64,000 nucleotides of DNA from Oreohelix idahoensis (Eukaryota > Mollusca > Gastropoda > Stylommatophora > Oreohelicidae): NCBI GenBank assembly GCA_024509875.1, contig JAMPIV010022915.1, positions 186,001 through 250,000 on the forward strand, written 5' to 3'. The notes under the pieces were generated by a model. The model had not been told where the DNA came from and did not search any database. It was given only the letters and a program-made list of their open reading frames with translations. Shown here in pieces: positions 37,585 through 48,825 of this stretch (its first letter is position 1; each line of letters begins with the position of its first letter). Made by a program: the position numbers and the translations under genes.

Positions 37585-38026
37585 TTACAGACGTTTCAGT
37601 AAGACAACTGATATATTTGGAGTGTGTACTCTCTCATGACTTTCCTCAGGAAACTCCATTGACTTTAGATCATATCTAGTTGTGGGTGGAGGGGTAAGAA
37701 CTCTGGTAGAGGCCAAAACAAACCGAATCTCATAAGACCTGACGAAAACAACCCAAAATAGAAACCAGTGGTCGGCGCCAACTACAGCTCTGTGTTCCAT
37801 AGGGAACTCAGAAGAGTCAAAGATATATAGTATGTCTGTTGTATGGACGTAAGCCTCTGAAAATATTCTCATGTTGACATAGTTACATTCGCGGAGACAG
37901 CGGGAACAAATGTGTAACCTGACATTTCTGGTTTTGAGATTATTTCACACGAAACAAGTTTCCACTTTTGTGGAGTGACGAAGTATGTAGAGTGATGTTA
38001 CAGTATAGAATAGTACCCAGGGAAGT
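37585..38026. other. Unassigned DNA
   Basis: A 95-codon minus-strand frame at 37585-37872 carries no recognised domain. Confidence 0.4.
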
Positions 38027-38382
38027 ATGCTATGTCAATTCATAATACTTTTAAAGTAGAGTAGTATTATAGTACTCCATTAGCAACAAGTAGTGTAAGC
38101 TATCAATTCACTTTAATGTTAAAGTAAAGTAGTATTATAGTACTCCATTAGCAACAAGTAGTGTAAGCTATCAATTCACTTTAATTTGAAAGTAAAGTAG
38201 TATTACAGTACTCCATTAGCAACAAGTAGTGTAAGCTATCAATTCACTTTAATGTTAAAGTAAAGTAGTATTATAGTACTCCATTAGCAACAAGTAGTGT
38301 AAGCTATCAATTCACTTTAATTTGAAAGTAAAGTAGTATTACAGTACTCCATTAGCAACAAGTAGTGTAAGCTATCAATTCA
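38027..38382. repeat. 68-bp minisatellite (left part)
   Basis: About five 68-bp units containing GTACTCCATTAGCAACAAGT and AGCTATCAATTCAC. Two variants alternate strictly (ATGTTAAAG with ATTATAG, and ATTTGAAAG with ATTACAG), so the effective unit is a 136-bp dimer. Degenerate continuation after the LINE at 38994-39120. Confidence 0.9.
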
Positions 38383-38993
38383 TCATCATCGTCAGCTGCC
38401 ATCTCCACAACGAAGGTTGGCTGTAAAGGATCTCCAACGTCTTCTGTCTCTTGTCTTGGTGATGCACTCTGATAGGCTCTTCCATGTCCATCTCTTGATG
38501 TTATCTTCCCACTTATAGCGCTGTCTTCCCCTTGCACGTTTGCCTTCACCTCTCCCTTCTATTATGGTCTTCTGCAAGGTGTTTTGCCTTTTTATGGGGC
38601 CAAAGTACTTTAGCTGCCGAACTTGGATCTCCCTCATTAGTTCTCTTTTCATACCTATATTTTCTAGGACCTCCTTATTTGTTTTCTTCTCTTTCCATGA
38701 GATACGCTCCATTCTTCTATATATCCATATTTCAAGAGCCTCAATTCTTTCTTCCAAATGCTTATACATCGTCCATGTTTCTGCCCCATACAGAAATGCA
38801 GAATATATATAACACTTTATGATTCTCAGTTTTAATTTGTGAGATAACTGTTTTGATGTCAGTATATGTTTCATGTTGTTGAATGTAGCCTTGGCCATTC
38901 CTATTCTCTACTTGATTTCTTGCCATCTTCTGTTATTATATGACCAAGATATACGTAGCTCTTGACTTGTTCCAGGATTTTCCCATTTACGCG
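38383..38993 (-). mobile_element. RTE-like LINE, 5'-truncated, with target duplication
   Basis: The minus strand encodes VNGKILEQVKSYVYLGHII upstream of a stop, then a 168-codon frame (38392-38898) with AFLYGAETWTM, IYRRMERISWKEKKTNKEVL, IQVRQLKYFGPIKR and RGRQRYKWEDNIKRW. This is the C-terminal part of a LINE reverse transcriptase. The 3' tail is a short (GAT)n. TATCAATTCAT occurs on both sides (38373-38383 and 38994-39004), an 11-bp target duplication. Same family as 3697-4005 but much better preserved. Confidence 0.92.
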
Positions 38994-39120
38994 TATCAAT
39001 TCATTTTAATTTTAAAGTAAAGTAGTATTGGAGTTCTAGAGTAGTAGCCAGCAAAGTAAGTTATATCAATTTTCCGTAATTTTACAATAAAATAGTATTA
39101 TAGTACTAGAATAGCCGCCA
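38994..39120. repeat. 68-bp minisatellite (right, degenerate part)
   Basis: Continues the AAAGTAAAGTAGTATT and TATCAATT text with increasing divergence after the LINE insertion. Confidence 0.75.
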
Positions 39121-39599
39121 GGTATGGAAGCTGCCAGTCCACTGTAATTTAAAAAAATTCAAATGCCTAGAAAGTAACAGCAGACACGTAATAATGTCTA
39201 TCTTTATTGTGTTGGCAGTATCAAAGGACACTAACCAAAGAACAAGAAAGAATAATGACAGAAATATGATGTCTGTGACAAGTCGCTAAACATTTACGAC
39301 AAGAACCACCGAGAAACGATAAGATATTGAGCCCTACAGTGATAGCACCAGTTAAGGAAACCACTCAGAAACAAACATAAAATGGTTTGGACATCAATTT
39401 CAGAAGTTACAGCAGCAGTACAAAAATGTAACTTTCAAATGAAAACAATCAGAGGACAGCTCAAAAAGTTAATGGGTCAAAGGGATGCCAGGCATCTTAG
39501 GGAAACATATCATGGACAGCCCACCTGTCTTCGGTGATATTTATCTGTTCTACTGTTTACTTTCTGTCTTCTATGTCACGATGTTAGACTGTCTTCGTC
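39121..39599. other. Unassigned DNA
   Basis: No recognised feature. Confidence 0.4.
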
Positions 39600-39747
39600 T
39601 TCTTCTTCCTCGTTCGCCCTCAGACGTCTTCATTAATGACTCTAATAAAGGCAGTAGTCAGCTCAAGGTTCCTGACACCTCGTTCGCCCTCAGACGTCTT
39701 CATTAATGACTCTAATAAAGGCAGTAGTCAGCTCAAGGTTTCTGACC
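39600..39747 (-). repeat. LINE-tail-like sequence with a 70-bp tandem duplication
   Basis: CTTCTTCTTCCTCGTTCGCC on the plus strand matches the tail of the LINE insert in element A (CTTCTTCTTCTCGTTCGC at 25236-25253). The 70 bp from 39608 is duplicated head to tail to 39747 with only a couple of changes, so the duplication is recent. Confidence 0.6.
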
Positions 39748-40251
39748 ATCTCCAGATAGTTATATTCCTTCTTAGTCGTCCTTCAGCTCTTTTTTGTTCC
39801 ATCTTTCCTCTTTCCCCAATATATTTTATTCAGCTTTCCTCCTCTCATATTATGTCCACAGATAGTGGATTGCTTTCTTTTAACATGTACGAGATGCTTG
39901 TTTGCGCCTTGGCTTGGTGAATCCTTCATAGCTACTGTTACTTGAAACAAATATTGTCAGATTGTTAAGATGGGAACTAGTGGTCCTAATGATGCCATAC
40001 TCTCCCCTGGTCTCCTGGGTAGTGAGATCGGATGCCTAGCCTTCTCGGATAATGGCGAAAAGTTCCGTGTGCAAGTTGCGAACGTTAAAAATCCCACGGC
40101 AGTTGGAAATCGTAAAGAGTAGGGCTATCAGGCAGCTGCCCTGACAAAATTTAAAAATTAGAAACCTACCCACCACTAAAATAGTTATAGAATGTGTGAT
40201 TTCTATATACACACATTGGGATTCTCGCCGATGCTACGGAGTTCGTGCACT
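39748..40251. other. Unassigned DNA
   Basis: No gene is recognised. Positions 40000-40250 read like the edge of a LINE, but I cannot assign a family. Confidence 0.35.
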
Positions 40252-40297
40252 GTGCTGAGATCCTCCTAGTGTGATCTAAGGGAGGAGATCGGAGCAC
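40252..40297. other. Imperfect hairpin
   Basis: GTGCTGAGATCCTCC (40252-40266) pairs imperfectly with GGAGGAGATCGGAGCAC (40281-40297) around a 14-base loop. Function unknown; it could be a retroelement 3'-end structure. Confidence 0.4.
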
Positions 40298-41519
40298 TGA
40301 TGGAGTTGTCCGTGTGCAGTGAAGATAGTCCTTCAAACCAAACTAAGTTGTGCAAAGCACTTGCATCGTCAAATCCAACATCTTTAACAACTAAAAATTG
40401 TCCAGAAGCACCTCACACATCTACATTCGTTGGTACTTCATGTAAAATCTTCCATGACAAATATGTGAAATCTTCTAATGGCTTCATCGATATCGCTAAG
40501 TCTTCTAAACACTTGATGTACATGCATTATCCCAATGAAACATGCTATACAAACTATCAAGTCCGCCTCTACGCTTTTCAACAAAAATATTCGGCATCTT
40601 CTAGGGCACATGCTCTTGGCACATTGCTGCTTACGAATATCTATCACAGATATTTAATACAGTTTTGCACTTCAACAACTGAGCTATATTTGTTTGCAAC
40701 GCTTTCAATATTTACTTGAAAAATACTCCTTAAAGAATATACTTGCAGAAGATAGACCTCTTCGAAGTCATGTTCTATCTCCGAGAGGGAAAACTCCGAA
40801 CTATTTGCACTATTGAAAAAAGCCGCCCGGAAGCCCAATGGTAAGGTGAAAAAGAGGACAAATCTTAGGAAAGAGGACAGATGGTCACCACACCCCCATT
40901 ACTCTTTTGGGTTGCTCGTGGTTTTTTTTAACATTATGCTGTAAAACCTGAGTAAGATCGATACCAATAATCTTTTTACTCCCTTTTTCGACTCCACACG
41001 GTTTAATCAGCAGGCAGAAGAACAAAGTCATCAAGTGACCTTTCATGCGATACAAATATCAGTATCTGGAGATTCCAGAATAAGCCGAATCTGTGGGGCA
41101 TTTCAAAGAACTGTTCAGTATACCCCTTCTCCTAAAGTTTAGCTCAACCTACTCAAGCTTTCACTGAGAGCTCAAAGATTAAAGATTCGTGACTGCAATA
41201 AAAGACAATTCCAACATATTCGATTGAGTTCAATTACTCGTGTCATCGATTTTCAGTCTATCTGCATACAGTGAATGCACAATTTGAGGCCCGATCAACA
41301 GTAATCACTGTAGCGTTGGCTTAGATTCATGTGCTGTCTGGTTTTTCAAATCTGAGTCACCGCTTACGGTAATTTCGAAAATGGTGCGCGCAGTTTAGAT
41401 CAATTGTTTTAATGCTTCGATCATTTAAGCTTCTTTTGTTAACTTTTCGGAATAAGCTGTAGTTACTGCAGCAGGAATGCTAGAAGCAGGCAGCAGATAG
41501 GTTTTCTTTGCCATTGTTT
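40298..41519. other. Unassigned DNA with a 139-codon open frame
   Basis: The plus frame 40300-40719 is Ser/Thr-rich and without recognisable motifs, signal peptide or relatives that I know. Its base composition is like its surroundings. I do not call it a gene. Confidence 0.35.
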
Positions 41520-41565
41520 CCCATCACGCCTATTGGCGTCTTTAGGGCAATGGCAAATCAATCCA
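41520..41565 (-). mobile_element. Short LINE 3'-end relic
   Basis: CATCACGCC, two bases, then TTGGCGTC on the plus strand matches the 3'-terminal hairpin of the LINE fragment at 20165-20190 (CATCACGCC...GTGGCGTC), followed in both by a GGGCA block. Confidence 0.45.
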
Positions 41566-41679
41566 TTTGCTGTTGTTTCCGTAATCGAAGTGACTGGCAA
41601 ACGGGTGATCAGCCCGTTGACTACAGCAGTAGTAATAAACAAACAAGTAACCCTCTAAACGTGATGGTAAATAAATATG

Positions 41680-42020
41680 TTGTGCTCTTTCTGTTGCATG
41701 TTCTGATAACGTCATTAATTCTGTGATCGTTTCATTCCTTTCCATTCAATTTCAACCTGACTGGATACTTGTAGTCAAACTTATCATCACTTATGGTCAC
41801 TGGATACTTGTAGTCAAACATATCATCACTTATGGTCACTGGATACTTGTAGTCAAACTTATCATCACTTATGGTAAATGGTGAATGCACCATGAAAACA
41901 TTGCAAGCCTGCGTACTCTTTTAATGAGTGTTAAGTTTGGCTTTTATGGTGCAATGCGCGCATTTTCCGTATTTTCCGGAAAAGCTGACATGGCTCATTG
42001 TTTGTTACAGAAGTTTCACG
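41680..42020 (+). repeat. Dispersed repeat family R1, copy 2
   Basis: Collinear with 37120-37560, but it contains three 39-bp copies of CTGGATACTTGTAGTCAAAC with ATCATCACTTATGG (41761-41877) where copy 1 has a single related block. Ends near TTTTCCGTATTTTCCGG. Confidence 0.6.
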
Positions 42021-42127
42021 TAGGCAATAAGGAATATGGGTATAATAACTGTTCCTAGCAACGACAGTAGTAGACAGATTAAGCACATGAACATTAAGAC
42101 AAGTGCTTCTTCAACATTTAGAGGACC

Positions 42128-42265
42128 TGCATCTCTTTACAGCAACTTAAGAAGCCTCACACCCCTTTACTGCATCTTATGAAGTCTCATACCAGTTTAT
42201 ATTATTTTATGAAGACGCACACCCCTTTACAACATCTTATGAAAGCTCTCACCTCATTATCTTCT
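42128..42265. repeat. Degenerate 36-38-bp repeat (4 copies)
   Basis: Loosely conserved units with CACACCCCTTTAC and ATCTTATGAAG. Confidence 0.65.
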
Positions 42266-42571
42266 AGCTCGCAAAATATGACACAAGTGCGAAAAAGAGA
42301 TAAAAGTATGTTATGAGAGAATGTTATTTACAAAATATTACTAAGTATCTTATTCACGTTGTCACTGTTCTATGTTGTACAAATACATTTGAATTATATG
42401 TATTATATAGTGTTTATGGTCATTCGTGTTCTAAAATATTTGGCATGTCTCTCACCACAAAAAGAAGGGTTCCTCACCACCAGAAGGTGAGTCTCGCACC
42501 CCTAGAAAGTTGGTATTGTACCTCAGAGGGTGCACGCAACCCTGGCTAAGACGCACTAATTTAGAGCAATA

Positions 42572-42900
42572 AAGTTGACAACTGTTAGCACTAATGCCAC
42601 AAAAACGTTGTCACGGCAGTAGTAAAGGTGTAACTATTAGCATTAATACCAACAAGACGTTTCCACGACAGTAGAAATGTTGTAACTGTTAGCACTAATA
42701 CCAACAAGACGTTGTCGTGACTGTAGTAAAGGTGTAACTATTAGCATTAATACCAACAAGACGTTTCCACGACAGTAGAAATGTTGTAACTGTTAGCACT
42801 AATACCAACAAGACGTTGTCGTGACTGTAGTAACGGTGTAACTAGTAGCACTGATACCAATAATATTTAGTCACGACCGTAATAAAGTTTCTGCTATTGT
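42572..42900. repeat. 52-bp minisatellite, alternating dimer
   Basis: About six units containing GTAACTATTAGCATTAATAC and CAACAAGACG. Variants TTTCCACGACAGTAGAAATG and TTGTCGTGACTGTAGTAAAG alternate, giving a 104-bp dimer in its centre. This is the same alternating organisation as the 68-bp array. Confidence 0.9.
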
Positions 42901-43515
42901 TTAGTGCCAATAATGCTAATAAGGATTAGTGATTTTTCTTTTAATTACCAGGTGTGCCTCGTTTAATCGAGACACTCGAAATTAGCCTAGACCCAGTGGT
43001 CTTCGGTTATATTCTGGCCGGTATTGAAATATAAAAAAATATGTGATCGAGTTGTGGAGGCAGAAAAACCAAATCGTGTCTATGTTCGAGAAAACTATTT
43101 CTGAAGGAAATTCAGGCGCTTCTGTATAGGATTCATAGATAAATAAAATCGACAAATCTGCTACACACACAAAAAGAGATATTAAAAGCACCATCATCAT
43201 CATCAATATCATCTTAATCATTTCACTTTTTGTAGCAATAGAACATGGACCCCCCTCTACGCATTGCTCCATAGTAGGAAGCGTGCACCAATGCATTTGT
43301 ATGCCTTTGAACCGGTGGTTTCTATAGCAATATGTTAAAATATAGAATTTAATTTAACTGCGCGAGTGAAGACGCGTCAGGTGGAGTACGCGTTTTTCTT
43401 GTTCATTTAAAATATTTTCAAACTTAAATTGATTAAAAATAAAGATTTTCTTATAAATTCATATAAAATGTGAAACAAAATTAAGACATTCCGGGTCATT
43501 ATAAATGTTTAACAT
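42901..43515. other. Unassigned DNA
   Basis: Includes a short ATC/CAT trinucleotide run at 43190-43215. A 104-codon minus frame at 42982-43296 has no recognised domain. Confidence 0.4.
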
Positions 43516-44067
43516 CAGTGGTTCCCAAAGTGGGCGGTATCGCCTCCCTGGGGCGTTTGGAAGACATTAGGGGGCAATAAAGGAAAAGAAGGCGACAGGG
43601 GCGGTGGCGTTCAGTAGTAAGGGAGTGGTTGAGGATTTGTCAGGCTAAATTCAAAAATATTACTTAACATAACGCTTAACTGTAAAAGCGGTTTGATTAT
43701 ACTGGGACCTGGCGTGGGCGATTAAAAGGAGAACGTAGCCTGAACAAACCCTAATAAACAGTTCTACCCTAACGCCGCTCGTCCCTGTGTCTTATAAACC
43801 CTATAGCACGAGATTTCCAGACTAGAATACACGTACTAGGGAGTAGGAGAAGCTTGTCAAGGGGTACTGGGAATATTTGGTAAGTAAACTTCATTATCCT
43901 ATACAAATATTTCGTTGCAGTGCTAGCGAAAACAAAATGCTAATAATTTGAGAGACAACATCAGTGAGGCATGGACGAGATATAGGATGAAAAATGGAGG
44001 GGGAGTTGGTGATGTTTTCTTCTGCTAGCTAACAGGTTGGTGACCCGAAACAGTTTGGGAAACACTG
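43516..44067. mobile_element. hAT-type non-autonomous element (MITE)
   Basis: Starts CAGTGGTTCCCAAA and ends TTTGGGAAACACTG, an imperfect 14-bp inverted terminal repeat of hAT type. The 8-bp flanks TTTAACAT (43508-43515) and GTTAACAG (44068-44075) match at six inner positions, as for an aged 8-bp hAT target duplication. The 552-bp interior has no coding frame. Confidence 0.8.
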
Positions 44068-44075
44068 GTTAACAG

Positions 44076-44472
44076 TAATATTTTTTTAGAACACTTTCAA
44101 ACGCGAAATGTGTAGCTCGTAAATTGTTATTTCGCTTGAAACAAAGTCAGTACCGAACACAATCTAATGTGACATAACTGGGTTGGTCTGAACATGTGCA
44201 CCGAAAGTGTGCAGTCTGGACATAGTGACAAACAGTATATCTACATTGTGCATATTGATTAGATGTCCATTCTAATTATACACTGGCTAACAAAAAAAAT
44301 TTTTTTTTTCTTTCTCTAACATTTCTATGTTTTTCTGGTCAATTTTAATGCGCTGTTTTTAAATCTGCAAACCGTTTTTCTCTATCAGGTCGGGATCTCG
44401 AGAAATACGCAATTGAAGTTTTTTAACAACGCATACAGTATTACAACATCATTCGTACAAGAGGTATAACAG
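44076..44472. other. 3' flank of gene copy 2
   Basis: AT-rich, with an A-run/T-run junction at 44291-44312. CACTGGCTAACAAA at 44281-44294 might be a transposon end, but its partner would lie outside the window. Confidence 0.35.
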
Positions 44473-45852
44473 TTATGTAGGCTTGAATTTCTTTGCAGTC
44501 GACTTTCGTCGGTGAATGGCATGTGGTACATCGCGATGAAGCATCCAACAATAATCAGCAAGCATGGTCACACTCCACCGTCCTTGATAACGTGACACCA
44601 TTACGGCGATATCTTGATGGAATCGTTCTCCATGTTCATCGCTGACTTCGCCAATGTTGTCAGGGAAAAAGTCAAGATGCGAATCGAGCAAATGGATTTT
44701 AAGGGACATGTTACAGCCCATAATTCTGTATGCATCTGTGCACTGCTTAACAATATGCACATAGTCGACAGATTTGCGATTTCCCAGAAAGTTATCTACG
44801 ATCGATTTGAATGCCATCCATGCGCCAAGTTCACTACCATGTAACAAGTTCTCGAATTGTTTGTCTGCAATAACTTTCCTAATCTGAGGTCCTACAAAGA
44901 TACGTTCCTTTATCTTTGCATCGCTAACTTGCGGAAACTTTTCTCGAAGATAAGTGAAAGCTTTGCTCGTTTTATCTAACGCTTTTACGAAATTCTTCAT
45001 GAGCCCCAACTTTATATGTAACGGTGGTAAAATGATGCTGTCTTTGTTAACTAATGGCTCGTGTATTACATTCTTATGCCCGAGCTGCATACGATCCCTG
45101 ATAGGCCACACCTTTCTTGCATAATGTTCCTGTCTGTTGCGGCTGTCCCATTCACATAGGAAGCAACAAAATTTAGTATACCCAGTCTGCATGCCCGTGA
45201 GAATTGCAATGACCTTTAGGTCTCCACAAATCCGCCATTGTTAGTCATTGTACTTTATTTTTGCCAAAAGTATAGCCATATTGTCATAAGTTTCTTTCAT
45301 ATGAACAGGGTAGGCGACTGGAATTGATGAAAATAAATTTCCGTTATGCAATAACACGGCTTTTAGACTAGTCTTGGAAGAGTCGATGAAAAGTCGCCAT
45401 TCGTTGACTATGTGCTCATGACCGAGGTGCACCATTAGACCGTTTACATCTTTGCAATAGCAAATGTCATCATCCATCTCAAAGTATTGAACAAGTTCCC
45501 TGTGTCTATGACGAAATTTAGATATCGGAGTATTGGGCGCTAAAAGATTCCATTCTTTGAGTCGCGAACCGAGTAATTCCGCTTGTCCTTTGGTAAGAGC
45601 GAGATCACGTATTACAGTAGATCTGAAAGTTCTGAATGGTTAATTAAGTGAACACCATCATTCACCGGTATATCATCCGAGTCAGAATTAGTTTCTAAAG
45701 CAGGTAAACTATCACTTTCTGATGGTTCATTCATGTCCAACGGATATTCTTCTGGTGGAACTGGGATAGGACACGTGATTGGATCATGAGGCAATGGTTT
45801 CGAAACCGATTCAATATTTTGATAAACCACAGACTTTCTAGTTTTAAAAGTG
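44473..45852 (-). pseudogene. Multicopy zinc-finger-type repeat gene, copy 2, main part
   Basis: Read on the minus strand from 45852: KSVVYQNIESVSKPLPHDP and an acidic linker (open to TAA 45612); after one frameshift LALTKGQAELLGSRL; LGHEHIVNEWRLFIDSSKTS; SIPVAYPVHMKETY; an in-frame TAA (45241-45243); then a 240-codon frame with GYTKFCCFLCEWDSRNRQEH, ILPPLHIKLGLMKNFVKALD, CNMSLKIHLLDSHLDFF, VSDEHGERFHQDIAVM and a basic end STAKKFKPT. Cys pairs suggest zinc binding. Function unknown. It continues at 63768-64000 beyond element B. Without B the reading frame at the junction would stay in phase, so the insertion itself broke a readable frame. Confidence 0.85.
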
Positions 45853-46178
45853 TGTCGTGAAATATTCTAATCCACATATATAAATTATCAGGTAAATATA
45901 AAGCCTAACAAATAAATTCTAATAAAGAAAAGAGCAATGGTAAAATAACAGTGCGGTCACAAAGAATGTACTCGAAATCCCCCTTTGTTTTATGCTTCGT
46001 CTGCAAATTGTAACGTTTCCACGTTAAATATAAGCCACTGCATAAATACAAGCGTTTCCACAACACATTAAAACGGGTATTGCATTTCTGAGAAAAACAT
46101 TGAGGGGCACTGCGTAATGACCTAAATTAATCCTAACATTAATTATACTGCGTTACCAAAACGAACGAACAGATGGAC
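45853..46178 (+). repeat. 5' LTR of element B, first 326 bp
   Basis: Matches 61309-61638 of the 3' LTR almost exactly and is cut at TGGAC by element D. Confidence 0.95.
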
Positions 46179-47322
46179 TGTTGCTGTCATTTTCGACGGA
46201 GTCATCTGTCAAGTTATTTGCTTATGTTTGTATCATAAGTATAATTGTGTCTTTACCTGCGATGTCAGGTTGATTAGGGGTTGTCTTCCCTTGTTTATTC
46301 ATTCATTGTGTTTGACCTTTAGGGTCAGAGGTTGTCAGTTCGGGCGTAGGCCTATGGGAAGGTTTTTTAAGCGGGAGTGAGATATACTTCCGGGAAGCCG
46401 GGAGGTCCTGTTTTTCTGAAGGGACCAAGAGTCCATTGTTTTTCGGGGAGAATCTTCGAAGTAACTGCTATGGCAGTTTTCCCCAGTGAATCTCTGTGCG
46501 TCGGGATGACGACAGAATTCCTTGTGTAGTTCTGAGGATTCATTTACCAGGTAATACCGACCTTTATGCATTATTACGCTTTTCGGTGGCAGAACATGTA
46601 AAGGATTACCTAGGGTGAACAGCAGCTCACTGATCCGCCATTTCAGAACTTATATATTTGTGCTCGAGGTAGCGATCCAAGACTGTTAGTCTTATATTGT
46701 CCAGAAATCCAGTGACGAAGATATATTGTGGGAGCCGCAGATTGGCGGAACTTCTACCTACAATAAGTATTACTGCAGGGTTGATGATAACCTATTTAAC
46801 AGAAGTACACGGCCGACGTTAGGACGAGGCCTGTGCTTCCGGCTATTATACTACAGCCTGTTATGTGCAATTGGCAGGGAGTGCCAAGTTGCACCTGTGT
46901 GTCAAGGTAACTAAGGCATCTGACGCGTTTAGTCAGAGACGCCAAGGGCGACGCTACGAACTGTCATTATTGAAGAACTTTGCTATTGACCATGCACGTC
47001 TATTCTGATGTTTACCTTTTTGAATGCCAAATGTATACCTATCGATGTCAGGTCAGCATGACCTTGTTACACTGACTGTCCTGTTGATATTATGTGTGTT
47101 CCCGTCAATAAATGTCTTGAAACATGCCTGCAGTGTCAAAGCATCCTTGATTACTGCATGTGAGAGTATGGGTTGCAGGATCTACATCTATACGAGCCTA
47201 AACACATTCGCGTCTTCATTCGCACCCACACTCAATTCATCATACGCTCGCACTACACATCTAACAACATGTATACTGTCTTGGGCCAGTGATCACCTCA
47301 ACAAGAAAAAAAGACAGTTACA
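46179..47322 (+). repeat. 5' LTR of element D
   Basis: Partner of 54191-55337. TTATATATTTGTGC near 46650 could be the core promoter. AATAAA near 47108-47113 is a candidate polyadenylation signal. Confidence 0.93.
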
Positions 47323-48825
47323 TTTCTGGTGGACCAGTTACGTGGGCTCTTATGATACATTTCTTGTCGCCAATGTGGCCTAGAAACTTACATTTCGGAT
47401 GGACCAGATCTGTGGGTTTAAAAAGAACAGAGCGAGCATTTGACATTATTGTTGACATTTATGGATCCAGAAATTTACATTCCTGGTTGGCTGTTACATG
47501 TATGATGTCTCCAGTTTTGTCGAGAAAGTTACAAGAAGGACAAGTACACATTACACTTCTGATCTGTGGGTCTAAGCTACACACGGGACAGCCGTAACAC
47601 ACAACGCTAATTCTACACTTGCAAGTTTTGGCTACAACAGGACAGATATAGGTCATCAACGGTTGACACAGATAAACAGTACGAGCATTTATATCATAAT
47701 GCTACATAAAGCATAACAAGACAAGTACTGAAGTGAACTACTAGGCATTTGCTACGTGGACCATAACTGCATAGAAGGCGGGTTCCTATTGTAAACAGTA
47801 CTGCGGGTTGTGACACGTTTCATTCAACAACAGACTTTTCTAGGTCAGAGCATTCAAGCTACATTGTTGGAGGTCAAGTGTCTGTAAACAGTACGTGAAA
47901 TTGTAAACATTCAATGTGCAAGCCCTAATTTGAGAAGGTCATAGTAACTTTGGTTCGTGAATACTTTATGTTACAGTGGATTTGACGTTCAGTGCGCGTT
48001 TGACATTTCGTTTCTGTGTTCGCAAGGAGCAAGAAATTTATTTTAGTTTCAGCTGTGACTGAACTTGTTCTGCAACACATTGAAATTGATTGCTATATGT
48101 TTATGTCACTTCTACTGTTTTTTGGTGTATTTTTCTGCGGGTTTTTCGGTTGGTGGGTCTTACGGTAAATATGCCACTTGATCGAGGCTTACTGTAAGCG
48201 GTCTGTAGGTGCAAATTTTCTTAATTTGGAAATTTGCTAGTGACAATTGGTCGCTATTGATGTTAGCTGTGATGTAATTGTACTTAACGTTGTTTTTGTA
48301 ATATTTTGTCTGTTTTTTCAGTTTTGATTGTCGATTTGTTTTGTTTGTATTCTGTAGGTCTCTCCTTTCTTGTGTATTTCTCTACACATTTTTGGTTAAA
48401 ACAGTGTTGCCATTTGTATTGTTTTGTATTTTTGTCTTTGTATTTTTTTTTTGGTTGTACTACATTACTGTCATGCACAGTCTACATACACATACTTGGT
48501 CATGTTTTGATATTATTGATAAGGTAGACTCTTCATATAGAGTTTGTTAAATAATATTATATAAGATATTTATACAAGTTCTTTATAAAAAAGACTTGTG
48601 CCCATAGTGAGTGGGATATAAGGGATTTTTTTTTCCACAGGTACTCAAGTGATTTTTTGGGTACATTATAAACAAGAGGAACATACAAAGTCTTTGTCTA
48701 AGACTAAGACAGTAAAATAAAGTAAAGTGAGTATACAAGTCTAGCATTTCAGACTTGTCTCCCATTGAAGTGGGATAAGGTAATTTATTTAATTTTTTTT
48801 CAGGTTTCTGATCTCATTAGACAGA
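47323..48825 (+). other. Leader region of element D
   Basis: No tRNA primer site is recognised after the LTR. The first bases include the palindrome CTGGTGGACCAG, and GGACCAG recurs 70 bp on (47400-47406). Positions 48590-48650 and 48745-48805 are two imperfect copies of a block with GACTTGT...CCCAT...TGGGATA followed by a T-run and CAG. These look like polypyrimidine tracts with AG, i.e. possible splice acceptors just before gag. Confidence 0.5.

Noticed and set aside
40300..40719. 139-codon Ser/Thr-rich ORF as a host gene
   Set aside because: No motif, promoter or codon-use evidence; length is possible by chance in this sequence.
46726..46914. 62-codon ORF repeated at 54740-54928
   Set aside because: Lies in both LTRs of element D; chance frame in LTR sequence.
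47323..47345. tRNA primer site for element D
   Set aside because: TGGTGGACCAG starts with TGG but matches no tRNA 3' end that I know and is palindromic; left unassigned.
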